Shown: piece by piece, positions 1-11,366 of the stretch
Position numbering within the stretch: the stretch's first letter is position 1
How the letters are laid out: each line of letters opens with the position of its first letter
Assembly: GCA_031213475.1 (NCBI GenBank)
Contig: JARUPZ010000007.1
Span: 7,621,586 to 7,685,585 of the forward strand
Source of the DNA: Nereocystis luetkeana
Lineage: Eukaryota > Sar > Phaeophyceae > Laminariales > Laminariaceae
Direction of reading: 5' to 3'
DNA length: 64,000 nt
Made by a program: the position numbers and the translations under genes
The notes under the pieces: model-generated
Seen by the model: the letters and a program-made list of their open reading frames with translations, nothing else
What the model was told of the DNA's origin: nothing
Database searches by the model: none

Positions 1-66
1 TAAAATAAAAAATCCGCCCAAGAGCTTTACGAAGACGAAATAGCAAAATTTGAGGCAGACCTGTAA
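1..66 (+). CDS. possible C-terminal end of a plus-strand gene
   Basis: A plus-strand frame open from base 4 ends in TAA at 64-66 and would encode a short, charged, helix-prone tail (...AQELYEDEIAKFEADL). The rest of the gene would lie before the window. Its composition, rich in Glu, Asp, Lys and Ala, looks like a real C-terminus, but 20 codons cannot prove it. If real, it is tail-to-tail with the methyltransferase gene that ends at 947. Confidence 0.25.
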
Positions 67-946
67 TGAACCAACTACGACAGCAGACGAAAGTGGGAAA
101 GACCCTGTCTGCCCTGCTTCTGTCGCCCTTTGCAAAAGAAGCTCGGTCTGTCTCCGCCCTCGACATCGCAACGAAACGTGACATGGATTGGCACAGCAGT
201 AGCAGTAGATAACGTTCTTCTGCACCTACCGCGAACAAAAAAAAGGCCTTTTTCACTGACATTCGTGTCCGTCGCTTCGAACGACACTATCCATCGTAGT
301 TGAAGAAAAAAAAATGGTACTCCCCGCGCATGCCCCTCGGCTAGCGCGGCGCGGTGCTGCTGCTCGTGTCGCTCCGTCGAAAGGACGAACAGCCCGTTTC
401 CGTCCTCTTCCTGGAGATGAATCCGATTGCGCTTAACCCACACCAGGTACCTGATATACCACAGAAAAAACTATTACCTTTACTTCCGTGTGGTTTGTCG
501 CCAAAACGTGGGTGCACTTGTAAAGGGGTTTTGTATAAACCACCAATTTGCATTTTTTCGTGGCAGGCGGACAAGTCTGGCTTCGTCGAGGAGCCGTGTA
601 TATGACGAAGCCCAACTTCGAAGAAACGGTCGCAATACTTTCGTCTACGAGATCTACCCCCATGTCTCTATGTAACCCCCACCGCCCGGAAAACTTCTCG
701 GGGACTGAGATTGTAGCCCGTGCGGACTATCAACCGTTATTTTCGAAGCTGGGGCAAGTCGCACTGCTGTCGTAAAGAGCTCTCCTCTGCCTGGAGAGGC
801 ACAACGAGAAGGGCAAAGGAGCAACGATTAAATAGCTCACAACATGCAGGACAGACTGCAGGAGACGACGCTGCCTACCACAACTTGAAGTCGCCACAGC
901 CCGTTTTACCTCGGGGTTCGCGTCCCATTTTTGTTGACTCCATATG
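67..946. other. intergenic stretch, no gene seen
   Basis: No exon-like reading frame with matching splice signals was found on either strand. A few A-runs and TACCAGGTAC-type words occur. It lies between the possible gene end at 66 and the stop codon of the tRNA methyltransferase gene, so it may contain both 3' untranslated regions. Confidence 0.4.
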
Positions 947-1931
947 CTATCGTATGCTACCTTCGGTGGTGGGGCCACCCCCCTGTCGTTGCCTGTTCAC
1001 CTCGTACATCGCCATCGCTACCTATTGGTGGCAGGGATAAGGGAGGTAGGAGGCGTGGGCGGGTAGGGGGGGGGGGGGGCGTACTCATGTGTTGCTTGCC
1101 TTAGACATCTGACCATTGACCACGCATCTCGATTGAGACGGAGCGGGTAGGGTGTACTCATGTCAAGGGAGCGGGGAGAAAAGCGGGGGAAGGCGGAGAC
1201 TGAGCAGGTTAACAACGTTATCACTTACCTAGTATCGCAATTGGTGCCCCTTACAAGAAATGATGTCGGATTACGTAATTACGTCCTTACGGCGAGCCGT
1301 TTTGGCGGTAAGTAATAAGACTGGGCCGGTGAAATTACGCTACGCCCCCAGTCCCCTACTAGTAATTGGTGGTAATGAGGCGCGACCTCGGTAATACCTG
1401 CAGTAGTCATATCTGCGATGCATCATGCTGGGCGCATACGGATTATTTTGTATTGTGCTGAACGAACACGAAGGAATATCTATCACGTACGGACTACTGT
1501 ACTACTGTACGCCGTCGTGGGTGCATCTCAATAATTTCCGTAAATGTTCTTGGCCTCTCCTGGCTCTTGAAATGAAGAAGTACTGGATTTGGTCGTGTGT
1601 ATCCTGGTTTCCACCTCGAAATCCGGCATAATAATTTGAAGACGAAATCTGCACTGCTGTAAACACAGAACTTGTATCTCTCAGGGATTGAGGAATCGGC
1701 ACGGACACTGCTGTGGTGCTGGATGTCGACGGGTAGAAAGAGTCGAAAACACACAACCCTCGACATATTTTGTCCAGCAGAGTGTTTTCTGGTTGAAATT
1801 CAGCACAATAAAAATCTGCATCTCACATGTTTTGTCCAACGGAAAGAGCTTCTTTTTCGCAACAGGTGTCACCACAACTTTACTTGGACTGATGTACGAC
1901 ATCTACAGCAGCAGTGCGCCTCCCGCACCAT

Positions 1932-1969
<38 letters not shown>

Positions 1970-4169
1970 CAGTAGGACACACGAGGCCAGGGTCAGCGTC
2001 GCCGTACGCTCGGCTTGTCGGTCTAACCCTTGCACCCTTTGTACGCGTACATATACACATACGTACTGTAGTACGTACCCTGCACTCGGTATTTTATATG
2101 TTTCCTGCTTCCCACCTCGAGAGTCGGCATAATAATTTCGAGACGACAACACGAACATGGCATGCCCAAAAGAGCTTCTCGTAGCAGGTGCCACAACTAC
2201 TGCAGCTGTGCAACATCTACATCAGAGCTTCTCCAGCAGCAAAACAGCAGCAGAGGTAGCAGTAGGATCCACGAGGCCAGGGTCAGCGTCGCAGTACGCT
2301 CGGCTTGTGCCCTTTGTACACCGTACTCGATGTTGTGTGTGTGGTTCCTGATTCCACCCTTATAATTTGAAGACGAAATATCTACAACCTCTGACATGAC
2401 ATACATGTATCCAACAGAGGTTCTCGTAGCAGGTGCCACCACTACTACTGACTGCTGTACAACTACAGCAGATCTTCTCCTGTTTCTCCGTCCCCTCGTC
2501 AGTAGGAGGGTAGGCCTGACAATATCACCTGCAGCACATGGCCCGAACGTTGCTGTGGACAGACAGGCGAAGTCTGCCTATGACTACTCGTGGTTGGGTT
2601 TCGTTAGCTATTACGTAGGTAGAAGAAAGCTAAAAAAACAAAGCCGTCTGCCTGCTGTGGACAGGCCCAGTCTGCCTGCTGTTGAGTGCTGCGGACAGGC
2701 TCAATGTTCCTGGTGTGGATAGGCCCAGTCTGCCTGCTGTGGACAGGCCCAGCCTGCCTGCTGTGGACAAGCATAGTCTGCCTGCTGTGGGCAGGCACAG
2801 TGTGCATGCTGTGGATAGGCACAGTCTGCCTGCTGTCTGCTGCTGTTGGCACAGGCACAAAAACCGATATGATTTTGTATTTTGAACACGGCCCAGCACA
2901 GACATGTGCCTACACACGTTGCCGCACCTAGCTCGACGAACTGTGAACGATTTTCCACCCCACCAGGACGAGAAAGTGTCTTGCGTGTGTGTGCGTGCAC
3001 AGAGCCCGCCGGGACTGGATTTGGTGGCGTGTGCGTCGAGCGCGGTGGTGAAAAGTGGCAAAAAAAATGTTGAATTACACACACCAACTCACACACACAC
3101 ACACAGAAAAAATCAAAACAGGCACCCTACCCTCGTACCCGAGCCGTTATGAAGAGGATTTTTTTTCCTTGGTTAAAAACCAAGTAAAAAAAGGCTCGCT
3201 TCGCTCGCTCGCCTCATTATAAACGAAAATCGTAAAAATATCTAGGAAACCCCCGCATTTTTGCTTCCCAGTAGCCTGCCACATTTGGACTTTGAGCTTG
3301 CTCTGTGACCCTGCAACCTGCTGCGAGCATGGCGATGGCATCTTGGATCGCGAAGAAGCCCAAGCACTCAGGTGTACGCGAGCAGTTCGACCCCTACATC
3401 GAAATCCCTCCTGGCCAACCGGGCGCGGGTTTTCCAACATGCGTGGCAGCTGCAAGTCATGCCGCCAGCGCCCGCCACATATTAGTAATATATCAAATAA
3501 TGGTCTGCACAATTTTGGACGTGCCTTTTGATCCTAGCGGGGATGTTTCCTAAACGTCCCCTGTTTTTGCCGTAATTACCCGTAAGCACGCAAAAAAACC
3601 ATTTTGCCGAAAAACGCGTAAGGATAAGCATCTCCAGCCGTAATCCGACATCATTGCTTAAAAGAGAAAGTCTGGGCCTTTTACAGTGCCAGATGGGTGT
3701 TTTACACGCTAGTGAGCCATTCCACGTGCACACGACGCGGGGCTCCAGAATCGTATGTTTCGTCTATACTCCAGCGACACGCAGATAACAAAGTGGGCAT
3801 GTATCGGTGCGTACACACACACGTATACAGACAAAATATATGGTGCAATATAGAGTTCCACCCGTCCGACGATCCCTTCAACCCCCTCACCGCGTTGGAC
3901 AAATTGTAAGATCGTATCGCATCCTCGCACATGGGCAGGTACACCGCCGGCAGGGAGCCGCGCGTCTCTTCTTCGAGCCCCGAAAGCCCGTCCACCTCGT
4001 TTCCGAACACAAGGGCGACGCCGGCCGACCCAGGCCCCGCCGCCGGCGGGAAAGTGGCGTCCGAAATGGGCGTCGATCCGAGCTTGAGCCGCTTCGATAC
4101 CAAGTACGCGCTGCCTAGCGCTGAGAGCGTTGTCTCTTCGAAGGACCGCCTTCGATACATATTTCATGG

Positions 4170-4212
<43 letters not shown>

Positions 4213-4980
4213 CGATTGTAAGCGATGCGGGTGATCGCGGCGGGGTTGGCGGCGAGAGGAAGCGGGGCGAAGCGGAGAGAGAGAAACGAGGTCGAGCTAA
4301 GTCAAGCCAAGCGCAAGGGGGTTGGGGGACGGTGCGTGAGACCTCGGGACTTGAGAAAGGCTGATCCCGGGGCGGGCGGTGGCCATTAGTTGGTTGCGTG
4401 GTCGCACGCTTGGAAGTGATGCGTGTGATAGAAGAAACGTGGCGTTACGAGCAGCAATGCATGTGGAGAACATTCGACAGCAGTATATATTTCCTTCACT
4501 CCACTTCTACCCTGCCCCTATGCGAAGGTCTTTCACTGATTGATACGACCGAAACATACAGACTTTTCCGATCGAGGCGACGGTGCCTGTCTGCCTGCGT
4601 GTTCGCCAAAGCAACGTAATTATCCTCAGCGATGAAGGCGTTTCGGAATGCCTTGCACGAATCGCGCACTGTCCCGACCGATTGGCCAGTCCGGCTTGGA
4701 GAATGGTACACGAGATCCGACGCAAATATCACCATCGCATTAAACACTGCGAGCGCGAATATCATGTGGTACTAAAATTAATCTTTTTTTAATGGCACAA
4801 GGGTTGCTTTTATCGCGCAGTATCATTTTGGAGCTCGCGGTACTATCGTTCCGCGACAATGTCAGGGTGTTTCGCATGTCCATTCCTAACGCCTGGGCTC
4901 CACCCACCCTCAGTTGCATACACATGTATCTGTCTGTAAGATTCGACATCACGTTTTAATATGGGTGCTAGTATTTTCCT

Positions 4981-5014
<34 letters not shown>

Positions 5015-6289
5015 GGAGCGCCTACGAGTAGCCATACCCTGGAAGACTTAATGTCGGCGGTTGGTGTAATGTTTTCGCGAGAACCATCCACATCTCAATT
5101 CCTACACAATGGTTATGACGGAAATAGCACAGTCTGTTGTTGCTGCTGCTGTAGCGCTTGCGTTAGGCCCACCAGTCGTCGTGCACGGTGAGGTCCACAT
5201 GCTCCCAGTGGTCCAGGCCAGCCCGCTTGATGTCTCGCTCGGCGAGGCTGAACCCCAGCGGTCTTGGGCATGGGTTGTGCACACCGCCGTATGTATCGAG
5301 GGGATGGGGAGCAAAAGGACACACGTGCGCGTGTATCACGCTCCATTTGCAATGGGAGAGACACTATTAATAGCAAACACCGAACAGAGAGATGAACTCA
5401 AACAAACAAACACGCACCAGAGCAGGCGGCTCGAGTGTTGTCGAGGATATAATCTATTACAAAGGCAACGGACGTGGGCAACAGCAGTTTTGCTATGATA
5501 CGTACTGCTACCAGGTATACGATACCTGGTACCATGGTACGTATGACACGTACGAGGTCTACTCGTACAGAGTAGTAGCAGTTCTCTCTCTTTGACGCGC
5601 AGAAGTCGTTAGTTTGCCCAAGCCAATTAGTCACCTACCTGGTAGGAAAGCCGAGGCGGCAAGGGCCTCGGTCTGGTCGAACGAAGAGAGGTACTGAAAG
5701 CTCTGCTGTGATTGAACCCACTTTCGGATATTTCCCATTTTCCTTCTGAGACTTGTTGTCTGCCTATTCAATCGTGAGATCCCCGTTTCTAACATTAACA
5801 TATTTGAAAGGTCAAGCAGTCGTACTCCATCATCAGCAAAGCCGCGTTCATGCTAACGCCGCAAACTCCAAGACATAACCCCGTGCTGAAAACGATTATA
5901 CCCTTTCCCTACTGAACCCCACGAAGCCGTCGACACGGCAGCAGAGGTACAGACACACTTGCTGTGTCGTTGTGTTCAAATACGTCGCATTCATTATACG
6001 TACTGCAATACGATGTTCGAAGTGATACAGATACAGGTACTGCTGTAGTACCATGTACCAAGGTACGATTAGACAGCTCTAAACTGCTATCATCACGAAA
6101 GGCACACAGCGTGCAGGAGCCTTGCCGCCGCTGTTGCTCTGTTTCCGAAACAACGCAGCAGCAGGGTGCTCACCGGATGAGGTGTAGGCGGGCGCCGAAG
6201 CCGAGACACGTGCGACCGATGTTTCCAGTGTTCGCCGGAATGAGCGGTCGAAAGAGGACGACGTTGATCGCCGTTTTCAAAGCTCCCAT
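947..6289 (-). CDS. tRNA (cytidine/uridine-2'-O-)-methyltransferase, TrmL/SpoU family, four exons
   Basis: The gene is read on the minus strand as exons 6289-6174, 5262-5173, 4149-3891 and 1021-947, giving about 179 residues, the usual TrmL length. Exon 1 carries the SpoU motif [11 protein letters not shown]. Exon 2 gives [19 protein letters not shown]. Exon 3 gives [11 protein letters not shown] and IRSYNLSNA. Exon 4 gives [13 protein letters not shown] and the stop. These are the hallmark blocks of the knotted SPOUT fold that binds S-adenosylmethionine, in the correct order. All introns are GT-AG (donors GTGAGC, GTGGGC, GTGAGG) and all codon phases join without a break. The ATG at 6289 is chosen because an in-frame stop lies just upstream. 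Known family members methylate the ribose of the wobble base of leucine tRNAs; the substrate here is inferred. No transit peptide is obvious. Introns are long (911, 1023 and 2869 bases) and repeat-filled. Confidence 0.88.
1080..1140 (-). repeat. R-element end next to a C-tract, upstream of exon 4 splice acceptor
   Basis: The 60-base sequence (plus strand GTACTCATGTGTTGCTTGCC, then CTGACCATTGACCACGCA) recurs at 29698-29760 and 32763-32822. It abuts a G-tract on the plus strand at 1066-1079. Read in the sense of the methyltransferase gene, this is a C-tract about 45-60 bases before the AG at 1022-1023. See the finding on C-tract splice acceptors. Confidence 0.6.
1600..2510. repeat. three diverged tandem copies of a 250-500 base unit
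   Basis: The block 'CCACCTCGAAATCGGCATAA' followed by TAATTTGAAGACGAAAT begins copies near 1611, 2115 and 2355. Each is followed by similar text (AGAGCTTCTCGTAGCAGGTG, ACGAGGCCAGGGTCAGCGTC). Copy lengths differ because of insertions, including a (CAG)n run at 1933-1966. The array lies inside intron 3 of the methyltransferase gene. Confidence 0.65.
1933..1966. repeat. (CAG)n microsatellite
   Basis: About eleven uninterrupted CAG units lie within the first copy of the intronic tandem repeat. The run is open in several frames but shows no sign of coding use. Confidence 0.9.
2640..2845. repeat. 24-base minisatellite
   Basis: About eight units of a 24-base motif with core TGCCTGCTGTGGACAGGCCC, some diverged. 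It lies in intron 3 of the methyltransferase gene. Open frames through it are a by-product of the period being a multiple of three. Confidence 0.8.
4166..4215. repeat. (TTG)n microsatellite beside exon 3
   Basis: About sixteen TTG units on the plus strand, read as CAA in the transcript, lie within 20 bases of the 3' splice site of exon 3 of the methyltransferase gene. The tract replaces the usual pyrimidine run, so this acceptor is unusual. Confidence 0.85.
4983..5013. repeat. (TGC)n microsatellite
   Basis: About ten TGC units in intron 2 of the methyltransferase gene. Confidence 0.9.
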
Positions 6290-6789
6290 GTGCTCTGCGC
6301 TCTACTCCTTCGCCTTTGGGAGCAGCTCTCACCCCTTTGCCTGGTCGGACACCTTCTAATCCACAGCCGCCGTGCTCGGAACCTCTACCGTGTAGCGTGT
6401 TCTGCTGCCGCGATGCAGCAGTGTGCTAGTGGGGTTTTGGACATTTTTCACCGAGTTAATTACGCCGCATTTTTATGCCGGCGATCTACTGCTGGATGTA
6501 CAGACGCAGAGCACATAAGACAGAAGGCATACATACGTACCCCTGGGGTGCGATCGTTGGTACCAGGTACCTGGTACGAACCTGTTACGACTGTAACAGG
6601 TACAGGTATGTGATTTTGCTCCTGATCGCTGCAAGCATTCGGCGACTACTATCCATCCTATTGTTGTTTATAGTGCTGTATTTGTGTACGTATCTCGCGG
6701 GGAACTTGGAACTTGGAACAAGACTTTCTGTTGTCAGGAGTGCAGGAGGAGTGGTGCACCCATTTCCTGTGTGCGAGAGCTTTCCATAC
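6290..6789. other. upstream region of the methyltransferase gene
   Basis: This is the 500 bases 5' of the start codon on the minus strand. A promoter is expected here, but no clear TATA box or initiator can be named. It contains the palindromic word GGTACCAGGTACCTGGTACG near 6558-6577. Confidence 0.35.
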
Positions 6790-7518
6790 TATTACGAGCT
6801 GGGCCGGCCAAGAAATCCGGGACTCACCAATATCGCCACGCACCGCTCAATTTTTGTAGTTAGGACCTGAAATGTTGACACGTGATTTAGAAGAATCTCG
6901 CCAAAAAACGTATGGAAGGACCTTTTAATTTTTTTGTTTTTTTGCCGACATACGACCAACCGAAAGTTTTCCGGATATACAAAATCGGAGAGTAAGTGGA
7001 CAAAAAACATAAAAATTAAAAGGTCCTTCCATACGTGTTTTGGCGAGCTTCTTCTAAATCACGTGTCAAAATTTCAGGTCCTAACTCCAAAAATTGAGCG
7101 GCGCGTGGCCAAGTTTCCATCGAAGTGCCTCTGCATACAAATTCACATATATTTCAGGGATCCATCCACAACTTTCGAACGAAAATGACCCATGGAATGA
7201 AACGCCTATCTCCCTACTCCTCGTCCCAAGATGTACATGCCCAGAAAATTTGAGCCAATTCCATCCACGTTGTATTTCGAGAAATTTTACAAAAAGCAAC
7301 ACAAAAAAATCATGAAAAAAATGCTCAAACTAGGAGACGTGAGTGGCAAACACTTTTTTCGGCACCAACTTGGCAGATTCTCAAGCCGGAGGGCTTAAAA
7401 TGACCACCGTATCTAGCCGATTACGAGGATATGCTCAGTTTGCAAGTGGGTCACTGTTGTTCAAAAGATATGCCCGACTGACGGATTTTGGGTTTCTTGG
7501 CCGGCCCAGCTTGTAATA
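6790..7518. mobile_element. non-autonomous DNA transposon with terminal inverted repeats and an internal inverted repeat
   Basis: The ends are inverted copies: TATTACGAGCTGGGCCGGCC at the left and its complement (with one or two differences) at the right, ending GCTTGTAATA, so TIRs are about 28 bases with TA at both edges. Inside, 6837-6934 and 7010-7107 form a second, nearly perfect inverted repeat of about 95 bases around a 75-base loop, containing GGTCCTTCCATACG and CACGTGATTTAGAAGA on opposite strands. No transposase is encoded. TA at both edges fits a Tc1/mariner-type target duplication, but the family is inferred. It sits about 500 bases upstream of the methyltransferase start. Confidence 0.75.
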
Positions 7519-7995
7519 CTACTGCTGTTGTACGTACCTGGTAGCAATTTAGAGTTCCGACAAGGCCGGAGTAGCGTAAAAATATCAAGAAGGTTGAGAA
7601 CACATAATAACTGGTAATGCAGCGCCAATCAATGACATTGGCGTGCTGTTCCCCAGTGTACGCTTTTTTTGTTTTTGTTGGACGGTCGGCCGTGCATCAC
7701 GAGCAACTTCCCGTACACCGCGTTGTACTGCCACCAGCATGCTGAAGACAGCAGTATGGGGGCCGTCCGTGGTACGCCTTGCTCTCTATCACCACCCGTG
7801 AACGAGACGACCGACCGTGTTTCAATGTCGAGGGCACCATGAAGGCGGCGCACTGCAACCAGCATGCTGAGGATGGCATGGGCAACATCTGTAGCAGGCG
7901 TTGCTCATATGACTTCTGCACAAAGCAGCCGAGGGGCAGCTGACGGCGACGTACAGTCTGCATATATATGCTGCAGACGCACGGCAGACGTCCGT
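7519..7995. other. intergenic DNA with a diverged local duplication
   Basis: Two similar stretches, near 7730 and 7853 (both containing CCAGCATGCTGA), suggest a diverged 120-base tandem duplication. Short open frames here have no splice or family support. The LTR element has inserted at the right-hand edge. Confidence 0.35.
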
Positions 7996-8742
7996 TGTTA
8001 CAGCTGCCTCCTCCTGTGTGCCGCTATCGGCTCGGTCTCACCTCGATAGCCAGCTGTTGTCGTTCGTTGAGAGAGTCCTCATGGGGATTTCCTCCGTACC
8101 TCGCTCCTAAATCCTCTCTGGCCACGGGGTGGCCAGACGCCACGAGAGTTGAGTGTTGTTATGCTCAGCGAATGCGACGTGGGATTAACTGACATGCACG
8201 TTATGGGCAACTGACATGAACGTGGTGGGCAAGACTCATGCACGGTGTGTGAACAGGATATGGTTTGACTTGTTTCTTTCGTTCTTTGGTGGGATTGACT
8301 AACCCCAGGTAGGGCCAGAGAGCACCCGTATCGACCATTACAGCCGATACGGGGTTTCCATGACCCAGACAATGGCCTCCCCCGCCGGGGACACTCCATT
8401 GTATACCTACATCGATATGACAGCGAGCCATCCTACGGCTTTATCGCTGCCTTACACGATGCACCCTCCGTGCGTCACTGGTCAGGTCAGTCAACGTACA
8501 TCACAGAATACCCTGTCGCCCACCTGGGCGACTCCTGAAGCCCGTAGCGCTGCAACACCCCCCCTGCCCGACGCATAACTATCGTCGGTGCACAGCGGGT
8601 ATCCCGGCCACTACCCGGTAACAGCGTGGGCAACTCCTCCTCCATATCCCCGACGAACCGGCTGCCGCGTCCTTCCTTATCCATTCGACGATTAACGAGC
8701 TTCGGCCACGTACGGACATCCCCGATGCTCGTGACGCGGCTC

Positions 8743-9213
8743 CTACGCCTTCCGCTTTTCCTTCTGACGGTCGCTGCTGCTGTTTCGGCTTCTGCGGCGG
8801 CTGCAGTTGCTGCTGCTGATGATGACACAGTTGCTGCGCCTGATGCTGTTCCACCTCTTCCTCCTTCTCCTACTGGGCCGGCTGTTTGCGCTCCCTCCGC
8901 GGTGGCGGAGGTGGTGGACCTGATTGCCCCCCCGTCCTGCCGGTTCCCGTTGCCGTGCTCGGTTGCTGCTACTGCGGTTGCGCTCCTGCGTGGCACTCCT
9001 GCTACCGCGGTGGTGGCTGCTACGGCGGTCACGACTGCGACTGCGGCTCCGTGCATCTAACTTGAAAATGGTACGATGCTTTAGCATCCTTTGCCGCTTA
9101 TGTAACGGGGTGCACACAAACCTACCCGACCCCTGATCCGGCGTCCTCTCATAGACGCTTGATAGCTCAGACCGGGCTGCTCGACGGAAGTGATTCGCTA
9201 CCCCCCGGTCCAA
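8743..9213 (-). CDS. Arg/Ser-rich open frame inside the LTR element
   Basis: An open frame of about 156 codons on the element's coding strand is rich in Arg and Ser (RSRSRDRRSS, RRSRNSSS). It could be a remnant of a nucleocapsid-like protein or chance in low-complexity DNA. No family motif is visible. Confidence 0.25.
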   Translation of the reverse strand: MDRGVANHFRRAARSELSSVYERTPDQGSGRFVCTPLHKRQRMLKHRTIFKLDARSRSRSRDRRSSHHRGSRSATQERNRSSSNRARQREPAGRGGNQVHHLRHRGGSANSRPSRRRRKRWNSIRRSNCVIISSSNCSRRRSRNSSSDRQKEKRKA

Positions 9214-9599
9214 TGCTCGTGCGCCCGATTCGCGTGAATGCCTTCCCTTCCGCGTTTGCTGGCCGCCTCCTTGATCAAGACCCTGTTAACCCCCAGCGTC
9301 TGCTCACCCGAGGAACTCCTCTGAGTTGCCGCGTCGTCCCGCGCTCTTCTGGGGCTCTTTTTCCCCTGCTGTCTCTTGAGTATCCCTCTCAGCCTCCAGA
9401 ACATCTGCTGCCTCTCCGCCACGAAATTGGACGAATTCGAGCCTCATGTGGTTCGGCCGCTCATGGAAGATCTTGAGTTTGGCTGCCAATACCCCAACAC
9501 CAGCTATGCAATCGAGGATTTCGTCGAAACTCATCTTTGCAAGCTCTGTGTGAAACTTCGCTCGGGAACGTTTGGTGAACCCCTAGTGTGGTCTTTTGA

Positions 9600-10065
9600 A
9601 GATACTGACGTTTGACTCTTAGAAAGTAGGTCGTTTGAAGGTTCAGACGTCCACGCCACCCCCTCAAGTACTGACGTGACTCCGAGTAAGCAGATCGTTT
9701 GAGGGCCCTGACATTCACGCCACGTTAGAAGGTACTGACGTGACTCCGAGTAAGTAAGTCGTCGGAAGGCACTGACGTTCACGCCACGTTTGAAGGTACT
9801 GACATGACTCCGAGTAAGTAAGTCGTTTGAGGGCACTGACGTTCACGCCACCTTCACTGACGTGCCTCCGAGTAAGTAAGTCGTTTGAAGGCACTGACGT
9901 TCACGCCACGTTTGAAGGTACTGACGTGACTCCGAGTAAGTAAGTCGTTTGAAGGTACTGACGTGCACGCCACGTTTGAAGGTACTGACATGGCTCCGAG
10001 TAAGTAAGTCGTTTCAAGGCACTGACGTTCACGCCACCTTCACGCCAACCCCCCAAGTACTGACG
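9600..10065. repeat. 64-base minisatellite inside the LTR element
   Basis: About seven units of a 64-base motif containing ACTGACGTGACTCCGAGTAA and CACTGACGTTCACGCCACGT. It lies next to the primer-binding site of the LTR element, in its 5' internal region. There are no spacers of independent sequence, so it is not a CRISPR array. Confidence 0.85.
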
Positions 10066-10641
10066 GGTTCACCATGTTACAGCTGCCTCCTCCTGTGTGC
10101 CGCTATCGGCTCGGTCTCACCTCGATAGCCAGCTGTTGTCGTTCGTTGAGAGAGTCCTCATGGGGATTTCCTCCGTACCTCGCTCCTAAATCCTCTCTGG
10201 CCACGGGGTGGCCAGACGCCACGAGAGTTGAGTGTTGATATTGCTCAGCGAATGCGACGTGGGATTAACTGACATGCACGTTATGGGCAACTGACATGAA
10301 CGTGGTGGGCAAGACTCATGCACGGTGTGTGAACAGGATATGGTTTGACTTGTTTCTTTCGTTCTTTGGTGGGATTGACTAACCCCAGGTAGGGCCAGAG
10401 AGCACCCGTATCGACCATTACAGCCGATACGGGGTTTCCATGACCCAGACAATGGCCTCCCCCGCCGGGGACACTCCATTGTATACCTACATCGATATGA
10501 CAGCGAGCCATCCTACGGCTTTATCGCTGCCTTACACGATGCACCCTCCGTGCGTCACTGGTCAGGTCAGTCAACGTACATCACAGAATACCCTGTCGCC
10601 CACCTGGGCGACTCCTGAAGCCCGTAGCGCTGCAACACCGT

Positions 10642-11366
10642 CGCATGCAAATAATCCTCTCATGACTCTTGCACTAGGAGGCCGAGTTTCAATGTCGCGG
10701 GCAGCAAGCCGGAGGAGTACTGCAGTCAGCTTGTGTTTCGAGAGAGTGAGACAACTGCGAGCAAAACTTGAACATATGCGACAGACGTTTACCCTATAGC
10801 AGGCCGTGTAATGTTGCGTCAGCAACAATCGATTTCCGTCGGCATGGGTGCCAATCGCGTTGCGGCATGGGTGCATTTTTTTTGGCGTTTGATCGTTTGA
10901 GGGGGGAAGTGCGCGGTAAGTCTTGAGCTACTGAAAAAGGGGGGGCACCATCCGGCAAAGAGCTACTACTGCTGTTCTCTGTGGACTCGAGCGAACGCAC
11001 GTGGCACGTGAGACGTGAGAGAGAAGAGAAAAACATTGCGGCAGCAAGTAGCAGATAAAGCTGTGATCCATGGAGAACACGGAGAACATAGACGGAGAAA
11101 AATAGAGATGAAGACGAAGAGTAAGATTCGACGATCAGATCCGAATACCCGTAGATCATAAGATTCGGAAAGTACGATACGCGTAACGGAAGGTGCGTCG
11201 GTACAGGTAGCATGTGCGACGCGGCGCGTGCACTTTCTGTTTGATACGAGTATAAAAACATGGAAAGAAAAACCCTTCAACCTCCGGTCGTGTCGTAAAA
11301 AAAATAATAATACAGCAAAACGCAGTAAGCCAGCCAGCCAGCAAGCCTCATACCAAACACACGCAG
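10642..11366. other. no gene confirmed
   Basis: The stretch between the LTR element and the next exon candidate. A short plus-strand open frame ends at 10799, but most of it is LTR sequence. An upstream exon of the 11.37-kb gene may be hidden here; none with the required phase was found. Confidence 0.3.

Larger units (their letters stand above)
7996..10637 (-). mobile_element. short non-autonomous LTR retroelement, looks structurally whole
   Basis: Two direct repeats, 7996-8557 and 10075-10637, are 562-563 bases and nearly identical. Each begins TGTT and ends AACA. A 4-base duplication, CCGT, flanks the whole element (7992-7995 and 10638-10641). On the minus strand a TGGTGAACCCG primer-binding site begins at the inner edge of the right LTR, and a purine tract (GGGCAGGGGGG) abuts the left LTR, so the element is oriented minus. 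The internal part is only about 1.5 kb and shows no protease, reverse transcriptase or integrase, so it depends on proteins made elsewhere (TRIM/LARD type). The closeness of the two LTRs implies a recent insertion. Confidence 0.88.

Noticed and set aside
3330-3530. Plus-strand frame [20 protein letters not shown]
   Set aside because: It could be an exon remnant, but it lies within intron 3 of the methyltransferase gene and has no partner exons.
9600-10065. CRISPR-like regular repeat
   Set aside because: Units are contiguous 64-base copies with no unique spacers and lie inside an LTR element of a eukaryote.
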